A DNA stretch of 64,000 nt from CBDDKZ01 sp965230415 (GCA_965230415.1 CBDDKZ010000003.1:434001-498000), one strand, 5' to 3'. Shown: positions 1-10,014, counted from the stretch's first letter. Notes: generated by a model not told the origin, from the letters alone. Numbers and translations are program-made.

Positions 1-1024
1 TTCAGCGACAAACGCAAACCTTTGTACAAGTGTGGATTCTATCCAAATTACCATTATAAATAGCCCTACATCGTTTTTAGATGCCATAGAAACCCGGTGT
101 GCAGGTTTTACCAGGCGATTAAATGCCGGTTTGGCCGATTACTACCTGTGGTCTACCGGAGCTACCACGCAACATGTCAATTTAGATCAAGATGATACCT
201 TGTCTATTGTAATGAATAATGGAAATTTATGTTACACTTATGATACAGTAATCGTACAATTTGTGCCGATACCAACACCTGCATTGGATAGTAACGCTTA
301 TTTATGTGGTGAAGACACCTTGGTGTTAGATGAAAGTGCAGAGGGTTTTCAAACCATCTGGCACAAAGACCAAAGAGCAATTGAATTGGGTAATGAATTG
401 GTCGTCATTGAACCGGGAAGCTATGTGCTTGAATGGAACGACGGATTTGATTGCAGCGTATATGATACCATAAACGTTTACAGTGTGGAAGGGGTAATGG
501 CAGACTTTACTTCAAGCAGTGTGGCAGAAGTAGGGGACACTATTCAATTTGTGCAAATAACCACACCCGAAGCAAGTCTATATAGTTGGGATTTTGGAGA
601 TGGCATTACCGATACGATGCAACATCCACTTCATCAATATTTTATAAGTGGTAATTACCAGGTGACACTAGCGGTGAGTCTGGGTTCATGTAGTAGTAGC
701 ATTACACAACCCATTACCATTTATAATGATGGAGAATCGCCCATAGACTTAGAGGTCGATAGCGTGAGCCTGGCGCAATTATTAAGGGTTGAATTTTACC
801 CCTTACCTTTTGAAAAAGACTTAAATGCAGAAATAGACCTGAGTGAAAAGAGCGAATTGCACCTATTCCTATATAACAGCATGGGCGAAAGTGTATGGAA
901 CAATAGTTACGAGACTGAACAATTGCGGAAAAGCTTTAATTTTGAGCATTTGGAACCAGGGGCTTACCACATGTATGTGATAAGCAATAAAACACTAGAA
1001 ACTGTAAAACTGATTAAACTCTAG
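1..1024 (+). CDS. Secreted PKD-domain protein with T9SS sorting domain (5' partial)
   Basis: The reading frame is open from the first bases of the window, so the gene starts upstream and only its C-terminal third or less is visible; the GTG at 32 is an internal codon. The visible part has Cys-containing beta-rich adhesin-like sequence. A PKD domain follows, with the hallmark YSWDFGDG at about 590-620 and a GNYQVTLAVS end strand. The last 75 or so residues are a type A T9SS C-terminal sorting domain (VEFYPLPFEKDL, then HLFLYNSMG, GAYHMYVIS and a terminal KLIKL). By family knowledge such proteins are exported by Sec, cross the outer membrane by the type IX system and stay on the cell surface or are released. 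It probably shares a transcript with the lipoprotein gene that starts 5 bases after its stop codon. Confidence 0.85.
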   Translation, partial: SATNANLCTSVDSIQITIINSPTSFLDAIETRCAGFTRRLNAGLADYYLWSTGATTQHVNLDQDDTLSIVMNNGNLCYTYDTVIVQFVPIPTPALDSNAYLCGEDTLVLDESAEGFQTIWHKDQRAIELGNELVVIEPGSYVLEWNDGFDCSVYDTINVYSVEGVMADFTSSSVAEVGDTIQFVQITTPEASLYSWDFGDGITDTMQHPLHQYFISGNYQVTLAVSLGSCSSSITQPITIYNDGESPIDLEVDSVSLAQLLRVEFYPLPFEKDLNAEIDLSEKSELHLFLYNSMGESVWNNSYETEQLRKSFNFEHLEPGAYHMYVISNKTLETVKLIKL

Positions 1025-1029
1025 ATAAT

Positions 1030-1578
1030 ATGAAAACAAGAAAACTATTTTTAGCGATGGCAGTAAGCTCTCTCACTTTTTTTACTGCTTGTGAGGATGG
1101 CTTATTTTCCAATGATGATTCATCTGAAGCAGATCAAGAAGTATTTTTAAATGGTACCTGGGGCCAACACCCTATCAGTGATGGTTCTCTTTGGCATCGA
1201 CCTGATGATTTTGAAATACAAATTAGTACTGAAAATGAATATGTGCGAAATGATACTTCGTACTATCAAACTATGTATTTTAAATTTCCGCTTTCATTGA
1301 CTGTTGTAGGAGATACTATACGGTTTGGATCGTCAACAGATAGAGGTGGTGTAAGCAATTCGTTTTGGGGGCGTCCGAACTCATTTCTGAGCGCACCCGT
1401 AGATACAGGTTGGGTGTACTATTCATATTATGGAAAAACGCAGTCAGACGATGCTGCTACAGACAATACAAGGGACGCGGTTGGTAGCTTTGAGGTTCAG
1501 TATCTGGATCATAATACCAATAATATTACTACAATTTCTGCTGATTTTCATTTAAGAGATTATTCGGGGAATTGGTAA
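1030..1578 (+). CDS. Putative lipoprotein of unknown function
   Basis: The 182-residue product starts with a lipoprotein signal peptide. A Lys/Arg N-terminus and hydrophobic core end in the lipobox FFTAC, with the acylated Cys at residue 20, followed by acidic Glu-Asp, so it is probably anchored in the outer membrane. The rest is a single beta-rich domain with many Tyr, Trp, Asp and Ser residues. Its general look suggests a lipocalin-like or small beta-sandwich fold, but I recognise no family. It begins 5 bases after the PKD/T9SS gene, so the two are very probably co-transcribed; it could be a partner or anchor for that surface protein, but this is inference only. A 51-base gap separates it from the next gene. 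Confidence 0.7.
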   Translation: MKTRKLFLAMAVSSLTFFTACEDGLFSNDDSSEADQEVFLNGTWGQHPISDGSLWHRPDDFEIQISTENEYVRNDTSYYQTMYFKFPLSLTVVGDTIRFGSSTDRGGVSNSFWGRPNSFLSAPVDTGWVYYSYYGKTQSDDAATDNTRDAVGSFEVQYLDHNTNNITTISADFHLRDYSGNW

Positions 1579-1629
1579 TGATAACTGATAAACACTATTC
1601 GAAGTTTTTGACTACAGCAGTACCTTGAT

Positions 1630-4600
1630 ATGAAACAAGCTTTAGCATTTGTATTAATACTTAATCTGTTGTCTTCAGTAAAGGCCCAGGCACCTTCCGA
1701 CTCACCGGCACAAGCGGAGCAACGCCGTATTGAAACCGAGCAGCTGCGGCGTGAGGTAGCCCGGTCTTTACGGGAGCTTGCCGACATGGACCTTTTAGAT
1801 CAAAGCATGCAGGTGCGTCATCAGGGCAGGGATAAATTGATACGCAAGCAATACGACTACCGCCCCAGACTTGAAATTGGCATCACCCTCTTTTCCAAAC
1901 TAAACATCGATGAGCTCTGGCCCCGTGCCTTGACGGGCAAATGGGTATATACCGCAGATGGCAAAAAAGATACCGGGTACCTGGGTGGGAAAATGGCGGT
2001 AAACCTCAACCTGAACTTCGATACGCTTTCAAGCAGAAGTGCTTTTAAAATAGAGGCTTCCATTAAGTTGAACAAGGCATTACAAGAGCACCTGGGAGAA
2101 GGCCTGTCTGAAACGGCCCTGTCAGATTTAAATCAAATGATCAGGACCGAATTTGACAATCAGGTCTACACCAGGCCAAAAGAAGCGCCGGTAGCTCAGG
2201 TGATTGTCAAACTACAAGCCTACCTGGATGCCTTAGGTCTGGCCTACTGGCCCGATTTTGTAGATAGAACAAAACAAACCCGCCTCAGTAGGTATGTGCA
2301 GGATATAAAAGCGCTTTCAGAAGATTTAAATAAGGCCATAATATCCAACCAACTATTGGCATCAGGTAATGCACTAAGCAGCAGTAAAAACCACTATTTG
2401 ATAAGTCGAGGTACACTGGTTAACGACGCCTTGTCCTTATTGAAAGGTTTGCCGGCTTTTTGTTATGAAATAAACCAATATGCCAGCCACCAGCAGTATT
2501 TTTTACTTTTTGAGAGCGACTATGCCCTTGATAGCACTGAATTAAAAGAAGTGTCCAACTCCATTTTAAGCAACGCCTCCAATGCGCAAAACAGTCCGGT
2601 ATGTTTGTACATCATCAATAAAATCAATGATACCGAAAAAGACCTGCTGTGGTACCAACTGGATTTTACTTTTAGCGGCGCATATTCCTCATTTATCAGC
2701 AGTGTGGAGCAGCATATTACACCGGGAATCTATAAATCCGACCAGCTGGAAGAACACCTTTTTTTACAGATTCAACACCTGATTTGTTACTTACAGGAAA
2801 AATTTACACGCCAATATCCGGAAGGGAACTTTGAACAGACCGTAGCTATCTGTCAGGAAGCAACTAGCATTATTGCGGGGGGAAACAGTAATCCAAATAG
2901 CGAAAAGATTCATTTTCAGCCTGACCAGGCAGGTTTGTGTTATGTCACCCGGTCGGGTGTCGCTTTTAAACCACGCTCCAAATTGGGAGGCACAAGGATT
3001 GAAATGCTCAATGGCAATATTTATGATTTCACCGCTGACAACACCTACTATGAAGGCATCATCATTCATCCGCTAGGAAATGAGATGGAAGCTTATGGCT
3101 TCTCTCACTTTTTAGCACAAAATAAATGGCAGGAAATAGAGCAGGCAGCCATAGCCCGCTATCAGCAACAAATCAATCAGTCGACAAGCATGGTCGGGAC
3201 CATACAACATGCGAATGGCAAGGCAAAAAAGCTTGCTCAAATGGAGTGGGAGCTCCTGGAATCGTCATTTAGTGCCTCCAAATACAGCGATTACGAAGCT
3301 TGCATGGCAGGGGACTGGGTAGTAAGAACACGTGTGCTAGCCGAAGATGGTTGTAAAAAAGAGCTGATCAGGTGGCAGACAAAAACAGATTTGCCGCTTA
3401 CGGCCAATCAACACAAGCAACGTCCGTTTACGGGTGATTTTAAAACACTTGAAATTCAGGCCGGAGCAAAGGTGGAGGTGATAGCAGATTATGGGCAGGT
3501 AGATCCATTACATTGCCTGATGCTGGAAACAGAAGCCAAAGGCAAATACGGTGCCAGATTCATTGAAGCACATTACCGGGAGCGCTTAAGCATCGAAGAA
3601 AAAGATGCCGTCCTAAAAATAGCTACCTTGTATGATGAATTGGGTGCACAGATTGTTCATGATTATTACCAGGAACAAGAAGCACAAAGTATCCTGGAAC
3701 TATTTCTTGCCGACCAGGAAGTCAATAGAACCATCAACCTGGTGGAAGGTGCCACCCGATACCGAAGTTATTATTATGAATTAAGCGCACGAGCCGATTT
3801 ATTCCTAAGAAGAAAAGCAGAAATAAAGCAACTTAGTGATCAAGACCAGGCTGCTGAATTTACCGCACTATTAACAGATGGGGAATTAAAAAGCTTATCG
3901 CTGGCACAAAAAAAGCACCTGTTTTTAAAGCTCAGTAGTGGGGCTATGATGAGCTGGAAAGACAATGAAGAAGGGGAGGCAATACGAATTCTTAAATCCT
4001 TACCGGCAAAGAGTAATGAAGAACTACAGTTTCTACAGTTCCTGGAAAATGCCATTTACACAGATGGGGGGAAATCAATACCTCTTTTGAAACACCTTGA
4101 CAAAACATTTGGAGGTGTATGGAATAGTAATTATAAATCGTTTATCGAGGTAATTACAAAGTGCTGTTTAAATCAAATCTCGCAATCGGACTACAATGAC
4201 CTGATAACCAGTCCTGAAAAAAATACTATAATATGGGGGGCTAAAAGTTGGGAGTTAAAACGAATTTATAATACACAATGGGACGGAAAAAAAATAAAAG
4301 TTGAATCTAAATCACCACGGATTGACGAAGAAGGCCATTTAGTGACTGATGATAATAATTCAGGTGCTCCACTGGGATATGGAGGTGTAGCCTCCATAGT
4401 TTACGACAAACAAACAATAAGTCCTAAAAGGCCTCTGCTTGAATTTGTAGGACTCATAAACTTAAGTAGCGATGAATATGCCCAGGGCTTACCTTTAGTA
4501 ATACCAACTTTTGCCGTAAAGTACCTCAATAGCCAGGAGCACGCTGAATTTATGGAAAATGTCATAATGACCAGTGCCAATGTGCTCTCTTTTGTTTCCG

Positions 4601-5955
4601 GAGTAGGGGCTATAGCTAATGGTGCACGAGGCATCAAACTGGCTTTTGCCATTATGGAACTGGTTTCGGTAACAACAGACGTTACTGCCAGTTTGTTAAA
4701 AGAAGCCGGCGTAGTAGATGCCGAGCTGGCAAAGCAAATACAATACTTTACCTTGTTTGTAGATTTATACTCATTTTCAATAGTTGAACTTCCTGAATTA
4801 TCGGCCAAGATCGCAGCCAGAGGAAATAAGATCGTAAGCCGGATACAGGCTATAAAAAAACTCGGTGATATAAATGAAACGAGCCTGCTGTATGAATTTT
4901 CGAAAAATCTACGCTTAAAAATGCTTGACCTGGGCATTCAGGTTACAGATGCAGTAGGAACTAGTTTAGCATTGGCCAAAACCAGGATGATTGATTTTGC
5001 AGCTAATCTTGCACCAAATGTAAGGATATTTGAGATGCCGGAATTTGTGACCTACTACACCACCTATGCCCGGGTAGCTATTGAAAATGGAGCCACAAGA
5101 TTTAGCGAATTTATTAAAACCTGTGGTAGACGAGTAGAAGATGCGACAGAGACACAGGAAGTGCTCGCTAAAAAGTATTGGTCAAACTCAGTAGGAGCGA
5201 CTAAACGGGGGATAGATGGCATAACAGACGAAGCAAAATTAGTTATAGATGACTTTCCTAGCAGAGAAATTGACAACAAGTTCTGGGACGAGCTCTATGA
5301 TAGTGAGTTGTGGGAGAGTACCATCAAGAATTCAGGTAAGCAAGAAGATTATATCAAAGCTTTCGTAGCCTTAGAGGAAGCTGGGGAGAATGGATTAGAT
5401 GCCACCAAATTACAGAAGGTAACTGATAATATTGATGAGGTAGAGAGGGTGGGGGGGTATAGAGCTTGGAGTGATAGCAAGAAACTAGATGAAATCTTGG
5501 TAAATGGTAGGATTCCAACTGTAAGAAAAGGTTTTAACAAATGGTACGATGATTTGAGTCTTGAAGAATTTGATTTAATCTGGAATAACAAATCATTAAG
5601 AGAAACTTTGGAGGATAGAATTAGGTATCCTGCAACATTTCATGAATGGTGTATGGTGTGTGAATCCAGAAAATTCAAAGAGTGGAGTGTCTCAATGGAT
5701 GAAATTCACAGGTTCAGAACGAAAACACTGGAATTAAAAGGAACCAATCCTTTAGATGGTTCGCTTTTTGCTCATTCGAGCATTAATGAACATGGAAAAA
5801 TAGTTTCTGGACCTGGCTCCAAATCTTTTCACAATGAGTTGAGGCAAATAATCATAGAAAGCACGTCAATTGTGGATTTTAACAATAAATTACCTAATTT
5901 GATCAGGAGATGGCAAATTGATCCTAATTTACTTCCCACTTTCCCTACTAATTAA
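1630..5955 (+). CDS. Large exported polymorphic-toxin-like protein
   Basis: A 1441-residue protein with a clear signal peptide (hydrophobic core, then VKAQA at residues 18-22). Residues 25 to about 900 are a long, fairly GC-rich region without a family I recognise. At about 960-1090 lies a block with hydrophobic helices (near ANVLSFVSGVGAIANGARG), like the pre-toxin segments of Bacteroidota polymorphic toxins. The last 150 residues look like a separate small domain with conserved-type His, Asn and Gly positions (GPGSKSFHNELRQI near 1400). Base composition becomes visibly more AT-rich in the final third, and the next gene, 2 bases downstream, is a small AT-rich acidic protein. Long exported body, variable C-terminal tip and adjacent immunity-like gene are the classic arrangement. 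The catalytic type of the tip, probably nuclease-like, is not established. A large cell-surface protein of other function is the alternative. Confidence 0.6.
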   Translation: MKQALAFVLILNLLSSVKAQAPSDSPAQAEQRRIETEQLRREVARSLRELADMDLLDQSMQVRHQGRDKLIRKQYDYRPRLEIGITLFSKLNIDELWPRALTGKWVYTADGKKDTGYLGGKMAVNLNLNFDTLSSRSAFKIEASIKLNKALQEHLGEGLSETALSDLNQMIRTEFDNQVYTRPKEAPVAQVIVKLQAYLDALGLAYWPDFVDRTKQTRLSRYVQDIKALSEDLNKAIISNQLLASGNALSSSKNHYLISRGTLVNDALSLLKGLPAFCYEINQYASHQQYFLLFESDYALDSTELKEVSNSILSNASNAQNSPVCLYIINKINDTEKDLLWYQLDFTFSGAYSSFISSVEQHITPGIYKSDQLEEHLFLQIQHLICYLQEKFTRQYPEGNFEQTVAICQEATSIIAGGNSNPNSEKIHFQPDQAGLCYVTRSGVAFKPRSKLGGTRIEMLNGNIYDFTADNTYYEGIIIHPLGNEMEAYGFSHFLAQNKWQEIEQAAIARYQQQINQSTSMVGTIQHANGKAKKLAQMEWELLESSFSASKYSDYEACMAGDWVVRTRVLAEDGCKKELIRWQTKTDLPLTANQHKQRPFTGDFKTLEIQAGAKVEVIADYGQVDPLHCLMLETEAKGKYGARFIEAHYRERLSIEEKDAVLKIATLYDELGAQIVHDYYQEQEAQSILELFLADQEVNRTINLVEGATRYRSYYYELSARADLFLRRKAEIKQLSDQDQAAEFTALLTDGELKSLSLAQKKHLFLKLSSGAMMSWKDNEEGEAIRILKSLPAKSNEELQFLQFLENAIYTDGGKSIPLLKHLDKTFGGVWNSNYKSFIEVITKCCLNQISQSDYNDLITSPEKNTIIWGAKSWELKRIYNTQWDGKKIKVESKSPRIDEEGHLVTDDNNSGAPLGYGGVASIVYDKQTISPKRPLLEFVGLINLSSDEYAQGLPLVIPTFAVKYLNSQEHAEFMENVIMTSANVLSFVSGVGAIANGARGIKLAFAIMELVSVTTDVTASLLKEAGVVDAELAKQIQYFTLFVDLYSFSIVELPELSAKIAARGNKIVSRIQAIKKLGDINETSLLYEFSKNLRLKMLDLGIQVTDAVGTSLALAKTRMIDFAANLAPNVRIFEMPEFVTYYTTYARVAIENGATRFSEFIKTCGRRVEDATETQEVLAKKYWSNSVGATKRGIDGITDEAKLVIDDFPSREIDNKFWDELYDSELWESTIKNSGKQEDYIKAFVALEEAGENGLDATKLQKVTDNIDEVERVGGYRAWSDSKKLDEILVNGRIPTVRKGFNKWYDDLSLEEFDLIWNNKSLRETLEDRIRYPATFHEWCMVCESRKFKEWSVSMDEIHRFRTKTLELKGTNPLDGSLFAHSSINEHGKIVSGPGSKSFHNELRQIIIESTSIVDFNNKLPNLIRRWQIDPNLLPTFPTN

Positions 5956-5957
5956 AA

Positions 5958-6560
5958 ATGAAGATTGATTTTAAGGACTGGATATTACAACACGAAGGAA
6001 AAAAAGAATTTGATAAAAGTCATTTTTATACTTTATTAATGGAGTGTCATTATGAATCATTGACCGAATCCGATTATGCTACAATGTTTAAGTATTATCC
6101 GAATTCTAATGATCTTACAAAGCGGTTGAAAAACTTTTTGATTAACCAAGATAATACTCTTAATGTTGTGGATAGGAAAGAGTACATTCTAAAAAAAGTG
6201 CAACAAGATATTAATGAAAAAGTAAAACTAATTGAAGACGAAGACTTGATAAATGCTCTTCAAGGTGGTTTTGTGTTAACACATGAAAGGGATGTTGTGA
6301 CTGAAAATCAGTTAGGGGAATGGCATTCTGAGTTTATATCATTAATAGGAGATGAATTGCGTCAATTTAGAAATGATAACTCTTATTTACTTTTTGAGGT
6401 TTATTTTGGTATGACTCATAATTTACAATTAGTATGGTATTTGGGAGCACCAATGATAGATAAAAATATTAACTTGGATAATTATTTCGATCTTTGGATG
6501 ATGGGTGGGGATTACTCTATTACCAGTGGTGGCGTAGTAGTATTTGTGCCAACAGAATAA
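5958..6560 (+). CDS. Candidate immunity protein for the upstream toxin-like gene
   Basis: A 200-residue soluble, acidic protein with no signal peptide or membrane segment. It starts 2 bases after the stop of the 1441-residue gene, so translation is almost certainly coupled. Codon use is clearly more AT-rich than the 5' part of its neighbour. The C-terminal half (from about residue 110) has an aromatic-rich alternating pattern ending in SGGVVVFVP. I do not recognise the family. The call rests on position, size, charge and base composition, all typical of cytoplasmic immunity proteins that bind and block the C-terminal toxin domain of the gene before them. It could be an unrelated orphan. Confidence 0.5.
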   Translation: MKIDFKDWILQHEGKKEFDKSHFYTLLMECHYESLTESDYATMFKYYPNSNDLTKRLKNFLINQDNTLNVVDRKEYILKKVQQDINEKVKLIEDEDLINALQGGFVLTHERDVVTENQLGEWHSEFISLIGDELRQFRNDNSYLLFEVYFGMTHNLQLVWYLGAPMIDKNINLDNYFDLWMMGGDYSITSGGVVVFVPTE

Positions 6561-6853
6561 AGGCAGGACTAGCTTGAGTAAAAAACACATATGGTTCTCT
6601 ATAATATTAGATATAGAAATCTTTATGTGGACTTCTCCATTTTCTTTCTAACTAAATTTATGAATCAAAATTTCCTGAAACATTTCCTTATTCATATTTT
6701 AGATGAAGTTTATAATAGCTAAAAAAGAAATCAATGAGTTGAATACTTTAAACCGTCAAACGCAATTTCATGAATTTTTTATTCTTGTTTCAGTTTGTTT
6801 ACAAAATTACGATAGTTAAGTTCAAACAATAAGACATCTTTTTAATCTTCAAG

Positions 6854-9235
6854 ATGAACAATACAAAACAAGTCAAATCATATCACCTTTTCATTAAGGC
6901 CTCCGCTTTATATTTAACACTATTCGCCACTAGTTTAGGTGTTACTAATGCTCAAGATACAATAAAAGAATATCATATTAATGGAGTTATTAAAAATATT
7001 GGAATCAAAGACTCAAATGGAACCAAAATTGGTGAATGGAAATCTTACAATGAATATGGAGCTCTTTCGTCTTATGATAAATTTAATCAATACGGTGATA
7101 GACACGGTGAATGTTTGTCTTTTTCAACCTATAACGGAAGAAGCTCATTAAGTGCATCTGAAATCTACTTGGAAGGTAAATTGAATTCATATAGAACCTA
7201 TTATGGAAGTAAGGACAAACTTCGCGAAGAAGAATGTTACCTCAACGACAAGAAACAAGGATTAGATACTTATTTCTATGAGAATGGAATAATAGGTTCA
7301 AGAGTTAGATATTTGGATGGGAAAATCGATAGCTATTTGATAGAAAGAGACCCTAATGGCAAACTCTTGTTCTATGGTTCGAATGAAGAATATAAAAATT
7401 ATGTAAAAGGGGAAAACTTCGTTGCTATTGAAGATGGAATTGTAGAGAAAAAGTATTCTAACAAATCAATAAGTGAAAAAGGTCAATATAAAAACGGTCT
7501 AAGAGTAGGGGACTGGACATTTTATTATGACAATGGACAGGTGAGTAAAAAAGGGATGTTTGATAAAGAAGGTTGGGAACAGGGCGAATGGAAATACTTC
7601 TATAAAAATGGAAAACTTAAATCAATTAAACGATTTAAAAATAAATTATTGAATGGTTCTTTTTCATCATACTACGAAAATGGACAATTAAGTGCCACTG
7701 GAATTTACAACAATCATATTATTATTGGTCAAATACGTTCTTATCATGAAAATGGTCAGCTTTTGTCTGAACTGTTTTTAGATTCACTTGGATATATTGT
7801 TAATGGTCTAGGTTATCATGATAATGGACAACTTAAAGATTCAATTAATGCGGTTTACGGACGTTCTCATGGTCTAAACGTCAGCTACCATAAAAATGGC
7901 CAATTGAATTACAAAGGGATCTTTTTTAGAGGTCAAAAACATGGTTTATATCAAACATGGTATGAAAATGGTCAGATACACTTATCAGAAAACTATTTAT
8001 ATGGCAAAGCAGAAGGTAAACACGTGAATTATGATGAAAATGGATTAGTCAATTGGGAGTCAGAATACCATAAAAACAGATTACATGGATTAAAAAGAAT
8101 GAATTACAATAACACCAATCAACCTTTTTCAAAAGAGTTTTATGTTAACGGTTTAAAGGAAGGGAAGTCAGTAATATATTGGAAGAATGGACAGGTAAGG
8201 GAAATAGGTGATTACCAGAATGATAAAAAAATTGGTTTTTGGATAAGTATTTCTGAAGATGGAGACACACTAAATAAAGAATTTTTAGGTATGAGAGTTC
8301 TTCCAGCTCCGACGTATCAAATTAAGGAAATCGTCTATAAAGAAAATAAAGAAAAATTGAGTAAGTTTTGGAATATAGGTGGATCAAGTAATCGATTGCC
8401 TGAAGAAAGTTATTATGCTGAATTTGATGTAAGCAGTGATGGTAAAACGTTTCGTCATTTGCGAGTATCGTTCAATAGGCATAGTGATTCAGTTCACTAT
8501 TTACCTAATTTATCTGTTTACGAAGGCATTGATTCTAGTTATGAGGTTTGGATAAGAGGTTCAGGTAATCCATTCTGCAACAATCTTATTTATAATCGCT
8601 TCACTGGAGAGTTAATTGCGAAAAATGGAACCAAAGTACTTTTATTAGGTAAAACACAACTAGATTCTCCTCGAATCCTACTCAAAAGATTTGTGGACTT
8701 ATGGTTGAAAATACCAGGTAATTTTTTTGTGAACGGAAAAGAAGTGATCAAAATTAAACCTAAAAGAATAGGGTTTTTAAAATATCGGACAAGGATAAGG
8801 CATAATAACAAAATTGATGCTATAAGTAGTAATAATCATGAATATGATTATATTCTACTTTTTGACGTTCAAGGAGATTCATTATGTTTCATTCCTAGTG
8901 ATTACAAACAAAGAGATAATTTATTTCCATCAGATATTGTAAAAGTTTATTCAAATGAAATCAATAAAATTGTTTTCAATCAATCTGACTCAAAAAAAGG
9001 AATGCGCGTTGTTTGGTTTGGTATATTATCTCTTGCAGCCTCTGTACCTACTGCGATAGCTGGTGTAGTTTTAACATTTTTTAACCCTATTACTGGACTT
9101 TCAACAATAGGAGGTGGAGCTGTTCTTTTCGTTAATGGATTACACTACTTCATGAAAAGTCAACAAATCACCTATAGTGATTATGAGTATACCTTTTCGA
9201 TGAAAAACAAACCAAATAAAAATATGTCTAAATAG
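6854..9235 (+). CDS. Exported MORN-repeat (YwqK-like) protein with C-terminal membrane hairpin
   Basis: A 793-residue protein. Residues 1-34 form a signal peptide or anchor ending in VTNAQD. From about residue 45 to 480 it carries at least ten MORN_2-type repeats of about 23 residues, with the signature Y-x-N-G-Q (for example YYENGQLSATG, YHKNGQLNYKG, WYENGQIHLSE, YWKNGQVREIG). Residues 490-720 form an unrecognised beta-rich region. Two hydrophobic segments follow near residues 715-765 (WFGILSLAASVPTAIAGVVL and a Gly-rich partner), then a short charged tail. Proteins annotated as 'YwqK family antitoxin' in Bacteroidota share these repeats, but the biochemical role is not settled. It lies alone, 293 bases after the toxin/immunity pair, and is strongly AT-rich. 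Confidence 0.7.
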   Translation: MNNTKQVKSYHLFIKASALYLTLFATSLGVTNAQDTIKEYHINGVIKNIGIKDSNGTKIGEWKSYNEYGALSSYDKFNQYGDRHGECLSFSTYNGRSSLSASEIYLEGKLNSYRTYYGSKDKLREEECYLNDKKQGLDTYFYENGIIGSRVRYLDGKIDSYLIERDPNGKLLFYGSNEEYKNYVKGENFVAIEDGIVEKKYSNKSISEKGQYKNGLRVGDWTFYYDNGQVSKKGMFDKEGWEQGEWKYFYKNGKLKSIKRFKNKLLNGSFSSYYENGQLSATGIYNNHIIIGQIRSYHENGQLLSELFLDSLGYIVNGLGYHDNGQLKDSINAVYGRSHGLNVSYHKNGQLNYKGIFFRGQKHGLYQTWYENGQIHLSENYLYGKAEGKHVNYDENGLVNWESEYHKNRLHGLKRMNYNNTNQPFSKEFYVNGLKEGKSVIYWKNGQVREIGDYQNDKKIGFWISISEDGDTLNKEFLGMRVLPAPTYQIKEIVYKENKEKLSKFWNIGGSSNRLPEESYYAEFDVSSDGKTFRHLRVSFNRHSDSVHYLPNLSVYEGIDSSYEVWIRGSGNPFCNNLIYNRFTGELIAKNGTKVLLLGKTQLDSPRILLKRFVDLWLKIPGNFFVNGKEVIKIKPKRIGFLKYRTRIRHNNKIDAISSNNHEYDYILLFDVQGDSLCFIPSDYKQRDNLFPSDIVKVYSNEINKIVFNQSDSKKGMRVVWFGILSLAASVPTAIAGVVLTFFNPITGLSTIGGGAVLFVNGLHYFMKSQQITYSDYEYTFSMKNKPNKNMSK

Positions 9236-9333
9236 ACATAATAAAACCTTAAATACGCGTTGACACTAACTCCTATTTAACATAAGATAAATTTATAAAA
9301 CATACATGGTGTATTTTATTTTACTTATAGTAA

Positions 9334-9555
9334 GTATATTTTGATTTTTCGAACTCTGAAATTTTTACTAGAGACGGTGTATTGAAATTAACAGTAAACT
9401 TGAGAAACGGTGAACTCAAAATAAAATATCCAAATTTAGATATTAATGAACTCAGAGTGAATTTTCCAAATGAAATAGATCTAAGACGTTTTTTAGATGA
9501 CGATCTTTTGGTGGAAAGTTGGAGAACACTTATTGATGCAGGTTCTTCTTGTTGA
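9334..9555 (+). pseudogene. Internal fragment of an unrecognised gene
   Basis: This stretch has no start codon but is open for 73 codons after a stop at 9331. It translates into a convincing protein-like sequence (LKLTVNLRNGELKIKYPNLD, then EIDLRRFLDDDLLVESWR) before ending at TGA 9553-9555. The reading frame stops being plausible close to 9535, where an oppositely oriented IS66 transposase remnant begins. I read it as the surviving middle of a host gene cut at its 3' side by the insertion and at its 5' side by deletion. I do not recognise the family. Confidence 0.4.
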
Positions 9556-9723
9556 TCAGGTGTGTCAAACAAGGATTACTGACCATTATCACCAGCGATG
9601 AAACGCTCTTTTTTGTTACCAAATAACATCCGTTTTAGCTAGGGCAATTCTTCTTTTAGAAAGGCGTTTTCTTGACGTTAAAGCACAATTTCTTTCGCTA
9701 AATCCTGCTGCGTTTACGTACAT
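9530..9723 (-). pseudogene. Remnant of IS66-family transposase TnpC (N-terminal part)
   Basis: Read on the minus strand this stretch gives QQDLAKEIVL, stop, RQENAFLKEELP, stop, LKRMLFGNKKERFIAGDNGQ, stop, SLFDTPDQQEEP, all in one frame. This is the coiled-coil N-terminus of IS66 TnpC, in which a leucine-rich helix leads into LKRM-FG-K-ERF and then an SLFD motif. At least three in-frame stops and the absence of the catalytic DDE part show it is dead. No terminal inverted repeats or accessory tnpA/tnpB genes were seen. It abuts the truncated phage portal gene on one side and the broken host fragment on the other. Confidence 0.65.
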
Positions 9724-9759
9724 AAAAATAGGCAAAAAAACAGACTTTAAACCTATATT

Positions 9760-10014
9760 TTAGCCCTCAAAAGCAATGCGTGCCTTTTGGTCGATTATGG
9801 TGCCAATGATGGTGTTTTTTCGTGCGTCTTTGAGTACCTCTTGTGGGAATTGGTTGTTTTGTCCCCACATCACCAGTTTACCATCTCGATAAGCGTTTTC
9901 CTTGCCTTCGTCTACCTTGGGCGCTTTGGTTTTCACCGATTTGTCCATCATAAAAACAGCCTCGGTGTGTGTGCTATACGCTGTTAACGATTTTGCATCT
10001 ACTACAACGGTCAT
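9760..10014 (-). pseudogene. Truncated phage portal-like protein (N-terminal fragment)
   Basis: An 84-codon minus-strand ORF whose sequence (KLVMWGQNNQFPQEVLKDAR, then TIIDQKARIAFEG) resembles the start of portal proteins of Bacteroidota tailed phages. In those, a 'W-G-N-FP' stretch precedes the first helices. Full-length portals are several hundred residues, so this is only the first fifth. The stop at 9760 lies next to the IS66 remnant, which suggests deletion associated with that element. Its ATG overlaps the stop of the preceding small gene by 4 bases, the usual tight phage packing. The family call rests on recollection of the N-terminal pattern and is moderate. Confidence 0.45.

Noticed and set aside
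4401..4937. 178-codon minus-strand ORF inside the toxin-like gene
   Set aside because: It is the antisense shadow of the hydrophobic segment of the real gene, with Ser/Phe-rich low-information sequence.
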